From assembly GCA_011799875.1 (NCBI GenBank), contig CM022297.1:534907479-534971478 (forward strand): a stretch of DNA of 64,000 nt, written 5' to 3'. This DNA is from Thinopyrum elongatum. Taxonomy: Eukaryota; Streptophyta; Magnoliopsida; Poales; Poaceae. The notes below the pieces were generated by a model, which was not told the DNA's origin, did not search any database, and was given only the letters and a program-made list of their open reading frames with translations. Position numbers and translations under genes: made by a program. Positions 1 through 11,248 of the stretch are shown piece by piece. Numbering within the stretch: position 1 is the stretch's first letter; every line of letters starts with the position of its first letter.

Positions 1-2970
1 CGGTTTTCTTCGCAACCGCAAGGTCAAGGTCCTTCTTCTCCAAAGCTTGTCTCATTGTTTCTAGAAAGAATAACATTCAAATCAGAAAAAGGAGGAGAAA
101 AGGTGGCAAGAGAACCGGTCGACAAGCTTTCCTTACCAGCAGCGTCATCCTTAGCCTTCTGCAAGTTGTTTCGAGCCAACTCCAGGTCAAGATTGACCTG
201 GGTTTGCTTCTTGTCCAAGTCGGCAAACCGGGCTCCAAGATCACAAGATTTCTGTGTTCAGAAGATAGTCAGTCGGCAGATACAAAGACTACTGCCGAAT
301 CAAACATTCGCCAATAGTCTCGGGGACTACACCCAGTGGGTGCACTCAGCGTGCCCCCACTGGTCTGACTCTTTCAATCGACTTGGTCCGTCCAGTCAAA
401 AAAAAAACTCAGACCATAGCCGACTGCCCGCAGTCGACTACGGTCTCGGGGACTACACCCAGTGGGTGCACTCAGCGTGCCCCCACTGGTAAAGGTTCCA
501 CTCGGCATGATCTGCCCAGCCCGAGTGGAAAAGATCTGTTAAAAGACCCTCGCCGAATCAAACATTCGACGGCGGTCTCGGGGACTACACCCAGTGGGTG
601 CACTCAGCGTGCCCCCACTGGTTCAAAGATTCGATCAGCACAACCTAGTCGACTCAAGTGAAAAAACTACTCAACAGAAATTAAAACACCCACCGGGTGT
701 GCAGACTGACAATGGGTGTGCAATTAAGGTTCCAAAATGCTCATCCACGGACGTCTTGCAGATAAAGCAGCAGTTTCTAAATATCATATCCTAACAGAAC
801 AAGTGTCAAATGGAGTTCAGTCGGAAGTAAGCTAACCTGGACATTGGCCTGAAGTGCTGAGCTGGCATCATAGGCAGCTTGACTGGCCTCGCGCACCACC
901 TTCATCTGCTCCATCATAACGCTAGCCTGGCGTATAGCCTCCTTGGCAGCACTCACTTGGTCTTCTGGGACTTGATGGGCGGTGGGAGGTGTAGTCGGTG
1001 TACCAGTTGCAGTTGCTTGAGAGCTTGAGGCATGAAGTTGGACAGACGGAGTGAGGGCCGGCACAGTCGACGATGAAGGACGAACACTTGACAAGGGATT
1101 CGCAAAAGTAACGGAGGCACGGTTGAAGTCCCCGGATTGCTGGATAGCTGGTTCCGTCGCCGGCGTCGACTGAGGCGTCTTGCTAGCTGGTACCTTCTTG
1201 ACTGAGGTCCTGCTCCTCCTACCCACGAGGTTCTGTGGCTCATCTTCATCATCGTCTTGAAGTTCAATAACATTTTGCGGAGCTGCAAAAGAATCGACCA
1301 CAAGAGTTCAGTCGACTGTAGAATTGGCTAGCAAAGAAAAGATGAGATAACAGGGGTCATACCCGCTTTGGAGGTGAGCTCGTCCTCCATCTCCTCGTCA
1401 CCATCATCTTGGTAAGCAGAAGTCCCGGAGGTAGCAGCGCTGCAAATCTCAAGGTTCACTCGGTCAAGCAAGTGAATGGGTCGACAACTGATATAAGATT
1501 CTTCAAACAAAGGGTGAAAACGAAACGCTTACGCAGAGGCGACGGGAACGTCAACCTTGATCTTGGGCAAAGCCTTCCGTGGCTTTGACGGCGCGGTCTT
1601 GAGATGCTTCGGAGCCTTCTCAGTCGGCACCGGAGAAGATGTCCGAGTGCGCTTCGAAGTCTGTCCAGTCGGTGCTGCCACCTGGCCCCGGATACTTGCT
1701 GGGTCGTGCTTGTGCTTGGAACGCTTTTCCGTGCGAGGTGGAGAATCGACCTCCTCCTCACTGCTCGAGTTTTCGTTCTCTTCATCACTCTCCCCATCGG
1801 AGTTCCAGTCGCCGCTGTCGCCTCCGCTCTCTTCTCCTTCCTGGATCTGCTCCCTGTTGGGCATCGAGTACATCTCAGTATATATCTGCGAAGCAAAGAA
1901 TCGAACAAGCATTAGTCGGTTCCAAAGACAGTTTACAAATTAGAGTAAAAGTCACTCGACATCGAAGGTCTGACCTTGTCTGGTTCGTTATCAGCGCCGA
2001 GTGGCAGAATTCTCCTAGACCCCCTGGGGTTGTCTTTGTTTCCGGTAATGCTCTGCAGCCACCGCGCCACCGTCTCCTCGGCAACTTCCTCCAGGTGGAT
2101 CTGAGCAGAATCATCGGCGCCCGAATACATCCACATAGGATGATCGCGGGCCTGGAGCGGCTGGATGCGGCGAGTGAGAAACACCTCTAGCAAATCCATG
2201 CCGGTCACGCCATCGCGGACAAGTTGGATTACGCGGTCAACCAACATGTTCACCTCCGCCTTTTCTTTTGGAGTCACTTTCAAGGAAGAGGGCTTTTCAA
2301 TTTGCCCCATGGTAAAGGGAGGAAGGCCAGTCGACTAACCAGGAGTTGGTTTGTCCTTACAATAAAACCAGGTCGACTGCCACCCTCTGACCGAATCGGG
2401 AAGAGTCATAGGTGGAAAAGTGCTTTTGCCTCTCATCTGGATCCCTAGACCCTCGCACATCTGAATCACGTGCGTCCTCTCATCACTCGGATTGGCCTTT
2501 TTCACAGACTGTGAGCGGCAGGTGAAGATGTGTTTGAAGAGACCCCAATGCGGTCGACAACCCAGGAAATTCTCACACATGGAGACAAATGCAGCAAGGT
2601 ATGTGATGGTGTTCAGAGAAAAGTGATGAAGTTGGGCCCCGAAAAAGTTCAGAAAACCTCGGAAAAAAGGATGAGGAGGCAGAGAAAAACCACGGTCGAC
2701 GTGGGTCGCGAGGAGGACGCACTCACCCTCCCGCGGCTGCGGCTCGGTCTCATCACCTGGCAGCCTCCAGGACCCATGGGCGATCAAGCCCCCCTCGACC
2801 AGATCCTCCATATCCTCTTGCTGAATCGTGGAGCGAATCCAATCGCCCTGGATCCAGCCGGGCGGCAGGCCGGATCTCGACGACGAGCCACCCTGACTCG
2901 TCTTCTTGCCCTTCGCTGCCACCGTCGCTTTCTTCGCACGCTCCAAGGCCGCCGTCTTCTCCTTCCCCAT
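1..2970 (-). pseudogene. Antisense multi-exon gene of the gypsy element (Transposase_28-like 'plant transposon protein'), one premature stop
   Basis: Reading leftward from the ATG at 2968-2970, I infer exons at 2970-1975, 1885-1533, 1439-1363, 1282-837, 251-137 and from 60 off the window edge. Every junction has GT donors (GTCAGA, GTAAGC, GTATGA, GTTAGC, GTAAGG) and AG acceptors (CGCAG, TGCAG, TGCAG, CACAG, TCTAG), and the frame stays open across all of them. Exon 1 opens with a Lys/Ala-rich stretch, then a domain with FFRGFLNFFGAQLHHF and FVSMCENFLGCRPHWGLF, typical of the Transposase_28 family annotated as 'putative gypsy-type transposon'. Exons 2-4 are acidic and Ser/Pro-rich; exons 5-6 are charged and look coiled-coil. 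The only break seen is a TAG at 2335-2337. Function is unknown in the family. The protein continues left of position 1. Confidence 0.7.
318..621 (+). repeat. Three copies of a ~46-bp palindromic repeat inside an intron of the antisense gene
   Basis: Copies at about 318-363, 443-489 and 575-621 share a core that starts TCTCGGGGACTACACC and ends GTGCCCCCACTGG. Within each copy CCAGTGGGTGCAC pairs with GTGCCCCCACTGG around a TCAGC loop. Spacers repeat partly too (GCCGAATCAAACATTCG at 295-311 and 552-568). The array lies between inferred exons 4 and 5. Confidence 0.8.
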
Positions 2971-3088
2971 CGCGGCAGGCTGCGCTCGGGCGGGGCGGCG
3001 GCGTCAAAGGTGGCGGCGAATGTGGTGGTGAAACAGGAGAAGAGGAAGGAGATGGGGAGCACAGTACCGGACTCATCGACCCCGACGC

Positions 3089-3095
3089 CTTATAT
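3089..3095 (-). promoter_or_regulatory. Candidate TATA box for the antisense gene
   Basis: The minus strand reads CCATATAAGG here, about 120 bases upstream of the ATG at 2970. The position fits a core promoter with a leader of about 90 bases. No transcript evidence is available. Confidence 0.4.
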
Positions 3096-3496
3096 GGGCC
3101 CGCTCCCGAGTGGCTGACTAGTGGGCCCAGGCAATCCAGACAAATCCCGCAATAGTCACGCGCTAGATACGTGGCAAAAAAGGTGGCGTGAGAATTGAGG
3201 CGTCCCTGCCTAACCCGCTCCGTCTACTGCGGTACTCTCCATCCCGCGCGCTTCTCCAAATTTCGAATCCCGTGAGATCCGGAGAGCGGCAGCGTGACCA
3301 ATCGCGCCAAGGATCTTATACCATATCAACACTCAGAGCTTATCAGCAAAAATCACTCGACGACCTCTGAATGGACCCAGGCGACTGAAAATGAAGTTGA
3401 AGTTTTTACAAAGATCACCGGCCCGGTTAGGATGCCTCTGAAGCATATAAATTGGGTCGGAACCATCTTCAACCCCTTCTCCACTCGGACCCAGAT

Positions 3497-3508
3497 CCAT
3501 TCGGGGGC
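3497..3508 (+). other. Polypurine-type tract before the gypsy 3' LTR
   Basis: The sequence CATTCGGGGGCT directly precedes the inferred LTR start. In related grass gypsy elements a TCGGGGGCTA run sits at this place as the plus-strand primer. The LTR start next to it appears mutated, so the boundary is accurate to a few bases only. Confidence 0.45.
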
Positions 3509-4107
3509 TAATGACGAAGACATGTACCTAGGGTAGGGTAATAGGCCTGACCTAGACACCCTTACCCGAGGACACTGCCCTAAGGCCAAGGACATTCAAA
3601 GGATAGCACCATCTACCGACTGAAATCGCCACAGGGTGCAACCCACTCGACCAACAGTTCACTCGGATAACCCAATTCCATTCGACCGGGGTGTACTCAC
3701 TCGACCACACCAGAAACCACTCGGAAGATGGAAGATCTAAGGTCACTCAGGATGGCAAGGGTCAGGCGTTCACTCCGTAGTCTTAATGATCATTTATTTG
3801 CCTTTATTGCTGGCGTTATCAGTAACGTCCTGTCTTTATAGACATTGAACCCCTTGTAACATGGGACGGTTGGGGTCCTGGCGCAATCTATATAAGCCAC
3901 CCCCCTCCTCAGGCACAAGGGTTCGCACCCCCTGTAACTTCACGCATAAGTCAATCGACCGAGCCTCCGGGCACCGAGACGTAGGGCTGTTACTTCCTCC
4001 GAGAAGGGCCTGAACTCGTAAATCTTGCGTGCACAACCTCACCGTAGCTAGGATCTTGCCTCCTCATACCTACCCCCCATTCTACTGTCAGACTTAGAAC
4101 AACGATA
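3509..4107 (+). repeat. 3' LTR of the Tat-like gypsy element (~600 bp)
   Basis: It runs from the polypurine-type tract to AACAACGATA at 4107, where the copia LTR sequence resumes exactly. A TATA-like TATATAA lies at 3889-3895, consistent with the LTR promoter. Both terminal dinucleotides look mutated (TA rather than TG at the left, TA rather than CA at the right). The partner 5' LTR is outside the window, so it cannot be checked by comparison. Confidence 0.6.
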
Positions 4108-4534
4108 GAGGGGGCGCCTAGAACACACACAAATAACTGTTAGCCGTCTGCGGCGCCCCCCTCCACAGATTACACACTCGGTCATATCTTCGTAGTGCTT
4201 AGGCGAAGCTCTGCGTGGATCACTTCACCATCACCGTCACCACGCCATTGTGCTGACGGAACTCATCTACTTCCTCGACACTTTGCTGGATCAAGAGTTC
4301 GAGGGACGTCATCGAGCTGAACATGTGCAGAACTCGGAGGTGCCGTACGTTCGGTGCTTGATCGATCGGAACGAGAAGAAGTTCGACTACATCAATCGCG
4401 TTGTCAAACGCTTCTGCTTTCGGTCTACGAGGGTACGTAGACACACTCTCCCCCTCTCGTTGCTATGCATCTCCCAGATAGATCTTGCATGAGCGTAGGA
4501 ATTTTTTTGAAATTGCATGCTACGTTTCCCAACA
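4108..4534 (+). repeat. Copia 5' LTR, right-hand 427 bases
   Basis: It aligns without gaps to 11043-11248 joined to 24446-24666. It ends in CCCAACA, directly before the primer-binding site. Its left edge is the junction with the gypsy LTR. Confidence 0.93.
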
Positions 4535-4535
4535 G

Positions 4536-4552
4536 TGGTATCAGAGCCAGGT
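4536..4552 (+). other. Primer-binding site (initiator tRNA-Met type)
   Basis: TGGTATCAGAGCCAGGT lies one base after the LTR end. TGGTATCAGAGC is complementary to the 3' end of plant initiator methionine tRNA and is the usual minus-strand primer site of copia elements. Confidence 0.93.
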
Positions 4553-5741
4553 CTATGCGTAGATGATATGCACGAGTAGAACACAAAGAGTTGTGGGCGG
4601 TGATAGTCATACTGCTTATCACCAATGTCTTATTTTGATTTAGCGGTATTGTTGGATGAAGCGGCCCGGACCAACCTTACATGACCACGTTCATGAGACC
4701 GGTTCCACCGACAGACATGCAACTAGTTTTGCATAAAGGTGGCTGGCGGGTGTCTGTTTCTCCTACTTTAGTTGAATCAAATTTGACTGCTGCCGGTCCT
4801 TGTTGAAGGTTAAAACAGCAAACTTGATAAATCACCGTTGTGGTTTTGATGTGTAGGTAAGAACGGTTCTTGCTAGAAGCCCGTAGCAGCCACGTAAAAC
4901 TTGCAACAACAAATTAGAGGACGTCTAACTTGTTTTTGCAAGGCATGTTGTGATGTGATATGGTCAAGACATGATGTGATATACGTTGTTGTATGAGATG
5001 ATCATGTTTTGTAAAAGTTATCGGCAACTGGCAGGAGCCTTATGGTTGTCGCTTTATTGTATGAAATGCAAACGCCATGTAATTGCTTTACTTTATCACT
5101 ATGCGTTAGCGATAGTTGTAAACGCAATAGTTGGCGAGACGACCACGACGCAACGATGAAGATCAAGGTGTCGAGCCGGTGACGATGGAGATCATGACGA
5201 TGCTTTGGAGATGGAGATCAAAAGCACAAGATGATGATGGCCATATCATGTCACATATGTTTTAATTGCATTGAACGACGGTAGCATTATAAGATGATCC
5301 CTTCACTAAATTTCAAGGTATAAGTGTTCTCCCTGAGTATGCACCATTGCGATAGTTCGTCGTGTTGAGACACCACGTGATGATCGGGTGTGATAGACTC
5401 TACGTTCAAATACAACGGGTGCAAGACAGTTTTGCACATGCGGAATACTCAGGTTAAACTTGACAAGCCTAGCATGTACAAACATGGCCTCGGAACACTG
5501 GAGACCGAAAGGTCGAACGTGAATCATATAGTAGATATGATCAACATAGAGATGTTCACCATTGATGACTACTCCATCTCACGTGATGATCGGACATAGT
5601 TTAGTTGATTTGGATCACGTATCATTTAGATGACTTGAGGGATGTCTATCTAAGTGGGAGTTCTTAAGTAATTTGATTAATTGAACTTAATTTATCATGA
5701 ACTTAGTCCTGATAGTTTTTGCATATCTATGTTGTAGATCA
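4553..5741 (+). other. Copia untranslated leader
   Basis: The stretch between the primer site and the inferred gag start has no long open frame and no sign of another gene. Packaging and dimerisation signals would be expected here, but I cannot point to one. Confidence 0.7.
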
Positions 5742-6649
5742 ATGGCCCGTGCTACCGTTCCCTTAAATTTTAATGCGTTCCTAGAGAAAGCTAAGTTGAA
5801 AGATGATGGTAGCAACAACACGGACTAGGTCCGTAACTTGAGGATTATCCTCATTGCTGCATAGAAGAATTATGCCCTTGATGCACCGCTAGGTGAAAGG
5901 TCTGGCAAGCTCGATCTGATGACTACTCGATAGTTCAGTGTGCCATGCTTTATGGCTTCGAATCGGGACTTCAAAGACGTTTTGAACGTCATGGAGCATA
6001 TGAGATGTTCCAGGAGTTGAAGTTAATATTTCAAGCAAATGCCCGAGTTGAGAGATATGAAGTCTCCAACAAGTTCTATAGCTGCAAGATGGAGGAGAAC
6101 AGTTCTGTCAGTGAACACATACTCAGAACGTCTGGATATCATAATCACTTGACTCAGCTGGGAGTTAATCTTCCAGATGATAGTGTTATTGACAGAGTTC
6201 TTCAATCACTTCCACCAAGCTACAAAGGCTTCGTGATGAACTATAATATGCAAGGGATGGAGAAGACAATTCCCGAGCTCTTCGCAATGCTCAAAGCTGC
6301 GGAGGTAGAAATCAAGAAGGAGCATCAAGTGTTGATGGTTAACAAGACCACTAGTTTCAAGAAAAAGGGCAAGGGAAAGAAGTGGAACTTCAAGAAGAAT
6401 GGCAAGCATGTTGCCACTCCCGGGAAGAAGCCCAAAGCTGGACCCAAGCCTGAAACTAAGTGCTTCTACTGCAAAGGGACTAGTCACTGGAAGCGGAACT
6501 GCCCCAAGTATTTGGCGGATAAGAAGGATGGCAAAGTGAACAAAGGTATATTTGATATACATGTTATTGATGTGTACCTTACTAATGCTCGTAGTAGCAC
6601 CTGGGTATTTGATACTGGTTCGGTTGCTCATATTTGTAACTCGAAATAG
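5742..6649 (+). pseudogene. gag: Copia gag and start of protease, broken
   Basis: The likely start is the ATG at 5742-5744. That frame meets TAG codons at 5826, 5862 and 5931; coding continues in another frame from about 5910 to the TAG at 6647-6649. The longest open part (5945 on) is a copia-type Gag polyprotein region with a Lys-rich stretch, then a CCHC zinc knuckle (CFYCKGTSHWKRNC, near 6461), which binds genomic RNA during packaging. The protease begins in the same frame, with WVFDTGSVAHIC near 6602 (aspartic protease DTG motif). At least one indel and four stops separate this from a working gene. Confidence 0.9.
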
Positions 6650-7784
6650 GAGCTACGGATTGAACGAAGATTGGCTAAGGATGAGGTGACGATGCGCGTC
6701 GGGAATGGTTCCAAGGTCGATGTGATCGCCGTCAGCATGCTACCTCTACATCTACCTTCGGGATTAGTTTTAGACCTGAATAATTGTAATTTGGTGCCAG
6801 CATTGAGCATGAACATTATATCTGGATCTTGTTTAGTGCGAGACGGTTATTCATTTAAATCAGAGAATAATGGTTATTCTATTTATATGAGTAATATCTT
6901 TTATGGTCATGCACCCTTGAAGAGTGGTCTATTTTTGTTGAATCTCGATCATGGTGATACACATATTCATAATATTGATGCCAAAAGATGCAAAGTTGAT
7001 AATGATAGTGCAACATACTTGTGGCACTGCCGTTTAGGTCATATTGGTGTAAAGCGCATGAAGAAACTCCATGCGGATGGGCTTTTGGAATCACTTGATT
7101 ATGAATCATTTGATACTTGCGAACCATGCCTCATGGGCAAGATGACTAAAACTTCGTTCTCCGGAACAATGGAACGAGCTAAAGACTTATTGGAAATAAT
7201 ACATACCGATGTATGGTCCGATGAGTGTTGAGGCATGCGGCGGGTATCGTTATTTTCTAACCTTCATAGATGATTTGAGCAGATATGGGTATATCTACTT
7301 GATGAAACACAAGTCTAAAACATTTGAAAAGTTCAAAGAATTTCAGAGTGAAGTAGAGAATCATCGTAACAAGAAAATAAAGTTTCTACGATCTGATCAC
7401 GGTGGCGAATATTTGAGTTACGAGTTTGTCCTTCATTTAAAACAATGTGGAATAGTTTCACAACTCACGCCACCTGGAACACCACAGCGTAATGGTGTGT
7501 CCGAATGTCGTAACCGTACTTTATTAGATATGGTGCGATCTATGATGTCTCTTACCGATTTACCACTATCGTTTTGGGGTTATGCATTAGAGACAGCTGC
7601 ATTCACGTTAAATAGGGCACCGTCTAAATCCGTTGAGACGACACCGTATGAACTGTGGTTTGACAAGAAACCTAAGCTGTCGTTTCTTAAAGTTTGGGGT
7701 TGCGACACTTATGTCAAAAGGCTTCAGCCTGATAAGCTCGAACCCAAATCGGAGAAGTGTGTCTTCATAGGATACCCTAAGTAA
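6650..7784 (+). pseudogene. pol: Copia protease end and integrase, broken
   Basis: Reading continues after the TAG at 6647 in the same frame to about 7230, then shifts frame near 7209-7231 and runs to a TAA at 7782-7784. The GAG-pre-integrase zinc finger is visible (H-x4-H in WHCRLGHIG near 7021 and C-x2-C in CEPCLMGK near 7120). The catalytic triad of the DDE integrase core is present: Asp in TFIDDLSRYG, Asp in LRSDHGGEYL and Glu in NGVSECRNRT. The protein would join element cDNA to host DNA. One frameshift and two flanking stops mean it cannot be made as one chain. Confidence 0.9.
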
Positions 7785-9686
7785 ACAATTGGCTACACCT
7801 TCTACCACAGATCCGAAGGCAAAATCTTTGTTGCCAAGAATGGAACCTTTCTAGAGAAGGAGTTTCTCTCGAAAGTAGTGAGTGGGAGGAAAGTAGAACT
7901 TGATGAGGTAATCGTACCTTCTCTTGAATTGGAAAGTAATTCATCAGAGAAAACTGTTCCCGTGATGCCTACACCAACTAGAGAGGAAGCTAATGATGAT
8001 GATCATGAAACTTCGGATCAAGTTACTACAGAACCTCGTAGGTCAACCAGAACACGATCCGCACCAGGGTGGTACGGGAATCCTGTACTGGAAGTCATGT
8101 TACTAGACCAAGGCGAACCTATGAACTATGAAGAAGATATGATGAGCCCAGATTCCGACAGATGGCTTGAGGCCATGAAATCTGAGATAGGATCCATGTA
8201 TGAGAACAAAGTATGGACTTTGGTGGACTTGCCCAATGATCGGCGAGCCATAGAGAATAAATGGATCTTCAAGAAGAAGACTGACGCCGATGGTAATGTT
8301 ACTATCTACAAAGCTCGACTTGTTGCAAAAGGTTTTCTACAAGTTCAAGGAGTTGACTACGATGAGACTTTCTCACCCGTAGCGATGCTTAAGTCCGTCC
8401 GAATCATGTTAGCAATTGCCGCATATTATGATTATGAAATCTAGCAATTGGACGTCAAAACTGCATTCCTTAATGGATTTCTTAAAGAAGAGTTGTATAT
8501 GATGCAACCAGAAGGTTTTGTCGATCCTAAAGGTGCTAACAAAGTGTGCAAGCTCCAGCGATCCAGCTATGGACTTGTGCAAGCATCTCGGAGTTGGAAT
8601 ATACGCTTTGATGAGGTGATCAAAGCATATGGTTTTATACAGACTTATGGTGAAGCCTGTATTTACAAGAAAGTGAGTGGGAGCTCTGTAGCATTTCTAA
8701 TATTATATGTGGATGACATATTGTTGATTGGAAATGATGTAGAATTTCTGGATAGCATAAAGGGATACTTGAATAAGAGTTTTTCAATGAAAGACCTCGG
8801 TGAAGCTGCTTATATATTGGGCATCAAGATCTATAGGGATAGATCGAGATGCTTAATAGGACTTTCACAAAACACATACCTTGATAAAGTTTTGAAGAAG
8901 TTCAAAATGGATCAGTCAAAGGAGTTCTAGTCTGTATTGTTAGGTGTGAACTTGAGTAAGACTCAAAGCCCGACCACGGCAGAAGATAGAGAGAGAATGA
9001 AAGTCATTCCCTATGCCTCAGCCATAGGTTCTATAAAGTATGCCATGCTGTGTACCAAACCTGTTGTGTACCTTGCCATGAGTTTGTCAAGGGGGTACCA
9101 AAGTAATCCAGGAGTGGATCACTGGACAGCGGTCAAGAACATCCTGAAGTACCTGAAAAGGACCAAGGATATGTTTCTCGTTTATGGAGGTGACAAAGAG
9201 GTCGTCGTAAATGGTTACGTCGATGCTAGCTTTGACACTAATCCGGATGACTCTAAGTCACAAACCGGATACGTATTTATTTTGAATGGTGGAGCTGTCA
9301 GTTGGTGCAGTTCCAAGCAGAGCGTCGTGGCGGGATCTACGTGTGAAGCGGAGTACATAGCTGCTTCAGAAGCAGCAAATGAAGGAGTCTGGATGAAGGA
9401 GTTCATATCCGATCTAGGTGTAATACCTAGTTCATCAGGTCCAATGAAAATCTTTTGTTACAATACTGGAGCTATTGCCTTGGCGAAGGAATCCAGATTT
9501 CACAAAAGAACCAAATACATCAAGAGACGCTTCAACTCCATCCGTGATCAAGTCAAGGAGGGAGACATAGAGATTTGCAAAATACATACGGATCTGAATG
9601 TGGCAGACCCGTTGACTAAGCCTCTTCCACGAGCAAAACATGATCAGCACCAAGACTCCATGGGTGTTAGAATCATTACAATGTAA
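7785..9686 (+). pseudogene. pol: Copia reverse transcriptase and RNase H, broken by in-frame stops
   Basis: One frame carries the whole region, with premature TAG codons at 8442-8444 and 8928-8930 and a final TAA at 9684-9686. The reverse transcriptase has QLDVKTAFLNGFL with the first catalytic Asp and LYVDDILLIG with the YVDD active site. The RNase H follows, with VDASFD and CEAEYIAASEA blocks and a conserved C-terminal block (HTDLNVADPLTKPL). Order integrase before RT identifies a copia, not a gypsy, element. Several stops could have come from C-to-T changes in CAG codons, as expected of a long-methylated copy. Confidence 0.93.
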
Positions 9687-9708
9687 TCTAGATTATTGAC
9701 TCTAGTGC

Positions 9709-9719
9709 AAGTGGGAGAC
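9709..9719 (+). other. Copia polypurine tract
   Basis: AAGTGGGAGAC lies immediately before the 3' LTR start at 9720. It is the expected primer for plus-strand synthesis. Confidence 0.88.
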
Positions 9720-11248
9720 TGAAGGAAATATGCCCTAGAGGCAATAATAAAGTTGTTATTTTATATTTCCTTATTCATGATAAATGTTTATTATTCATGC
9801 TAGAATTGTATTAACCGGAAACTTGATACATGTGCGGATACATAGACAAAACACTGTGTTCCTAGTAAGCCTCTACTAGACTAGCTCGTTAATCAAAGAT
9901 GGTTAAGTTTCCTAACCATAGACATGTGTTGTCATTTGATGAACGGGATCACATCATTAGGAGAATGATGTGATGGACAAGACCCATCCGTTAGCTTAGC
10001 ATAATGATCGTTCAGTTTTATTGCTACTGCTTTCTTCATGTCAAAAACATATTCCTTCGACTATGAGATTATGCAACTCCCGGATACCGGAGGAATGCCT
10101 TGTGTGCTATCAAAGGTCACAACGTAGCTGCGTGATTATAAAGATGCTCTACAGGTATCTCCGAAGGTGTCTGTTGGTTTGGCATAGATCAAGATTAGTA
10201 TTTGTCACTCCGAGTATCGGAGAGGTATCTATGGGCCCTCTCGGTAATGCACATCATAAGAAGCCTTGCAAGAAAAGTGACTTAGTCACAGGATGATGTA
10301 TTACAGAACGAGTAAAGATACTTTCCAGTAACGAGATTGAACTAGGTATAAAGATACCGACGATGGAATCTCGGGCAAGTAACATACCGATGGACAAAGG
10401 GAATAACGTAAGTTGTCATAACGGTTCGACCGATAAAGATCTTCGTAGAATATGTGGGAGCCAATATGAGCATCCAGGTTCCGCTATTGGTTGTTGACCG
10501 GAGAGGTGTCTCGGTCATGTCTACATAGTTCTCGAACCCGTAGGGTCCGCACGCTTAACGTTCGATGACGATTTTGTATTATATGAGTTATGTGATTTGG
10601 TGACCGAATGTTGTTCGGAGTCCCGGATGAGATCATGGACATGACGAGGAGTCTCGAAATGGTCGAGAGGTAAAGATTCATATACAGGATGATTAAATTC
10701 GGACACCGGAAGTGTTCCGAGGTGTACCGGGTACATATCGGAGTACCTGGGGGGGGGGTTACCGGAACCCCCCGGGGGAATAATGGGCCTTATGGGCCAT
10801 AGGAGGGGAGCACACCAGCCCACAAGGGTTGGCGCGCCCCCCCCTAAGGAAGGAGGCCGAGTGGGAGAAGGAAGAGGGGGTTCGGCCCCCCCTTTCCTTC
10901 CTCCCTCCCTCTCTTCCCGTTTCCCCCCCTCCGGTAAAAGGAGGGGGGGGGGGCGAATTGGAATAGGAACCCCAAGTAGGATTCCTCCTACTTGGGGCGC
11001 CCAAGGCTGCTCCCCTCCCCCTCCCACCTATATATACATGGGGAGGGGGCGCCTAGAACACACAAAAATAACTGTTAGCCGTGTGCGGCGCCCCCCTCCA
11101 CAGATTACACCCTCGGTCATATCTTCATAGTGCTTAGGCGAAGCCCTGTGCGGATCACTTCACCATCACCGTCACCACACCGTTGTGCTGACGGAACTCA
11201 TCTACTTCCTCGACACTTTGCTGGATCAAGAGTTCGAGGGACGTCATC
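9720..11248 (+). repeat. Copia 3' LTR, left part (1529 bases)
   Basis: It starts TGAAGGAAATATGCCCTAGA, the style of BARE-1/Angela/WIS LTRs. A TATA-type run (11029-11036) sits upstream of the region shared with the 5' LTR. A C/G-homopolymer-rich part covers about 10740-11050. It breaks off at 11248, where the nested gypsy LTR begins, and resumes at 24446. Confidence 0.93.
11244..11248. repeat. Target-site duplication of the nested gypsy element, left copy (TCATC)
   Basis: TCATC here and at 24441-24445 flank the element exactly. The uninterrupted copia 5' LTR has a single TCATC at the same place (4309-4313). Confidence 0.93.

Larger units (their letters stand above)
1..4107 (+). mobile_element. 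Gypsy LTR retrotransposon (Tat-lineage-like), 3' part only
   Basis: The segment ends in an LTR-like terminus (CAGACTTAGAAC... at 4089-4107) preceded by a polypurine-type run, and upstream it holds an antisense gene with a plant Transposase_28-like domain. Extra ORFs of this type, placed between pol and the 3' LTR in antisense, are known from Tat-lineage gypsy elements such as Grande and RIRE2. The element reads on the plus strand; gag-pol and the 5' LTR lie left of the window. Its right edge abuts, base for base, the point where the copia 5' LTR resumes, so it was probably inserted into that LTR. The lineage call rests on the antisense gene and LTR style, not on a reverse transcriptase sequence. 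Confidence 0.65.

Noticed and set aside
1557..2190. Plus-strand frames of 128 and 183 codons
   Set aside because: Shadows of exons 1-2 of the antisense gene, which has splice signals and a recognisable domain.
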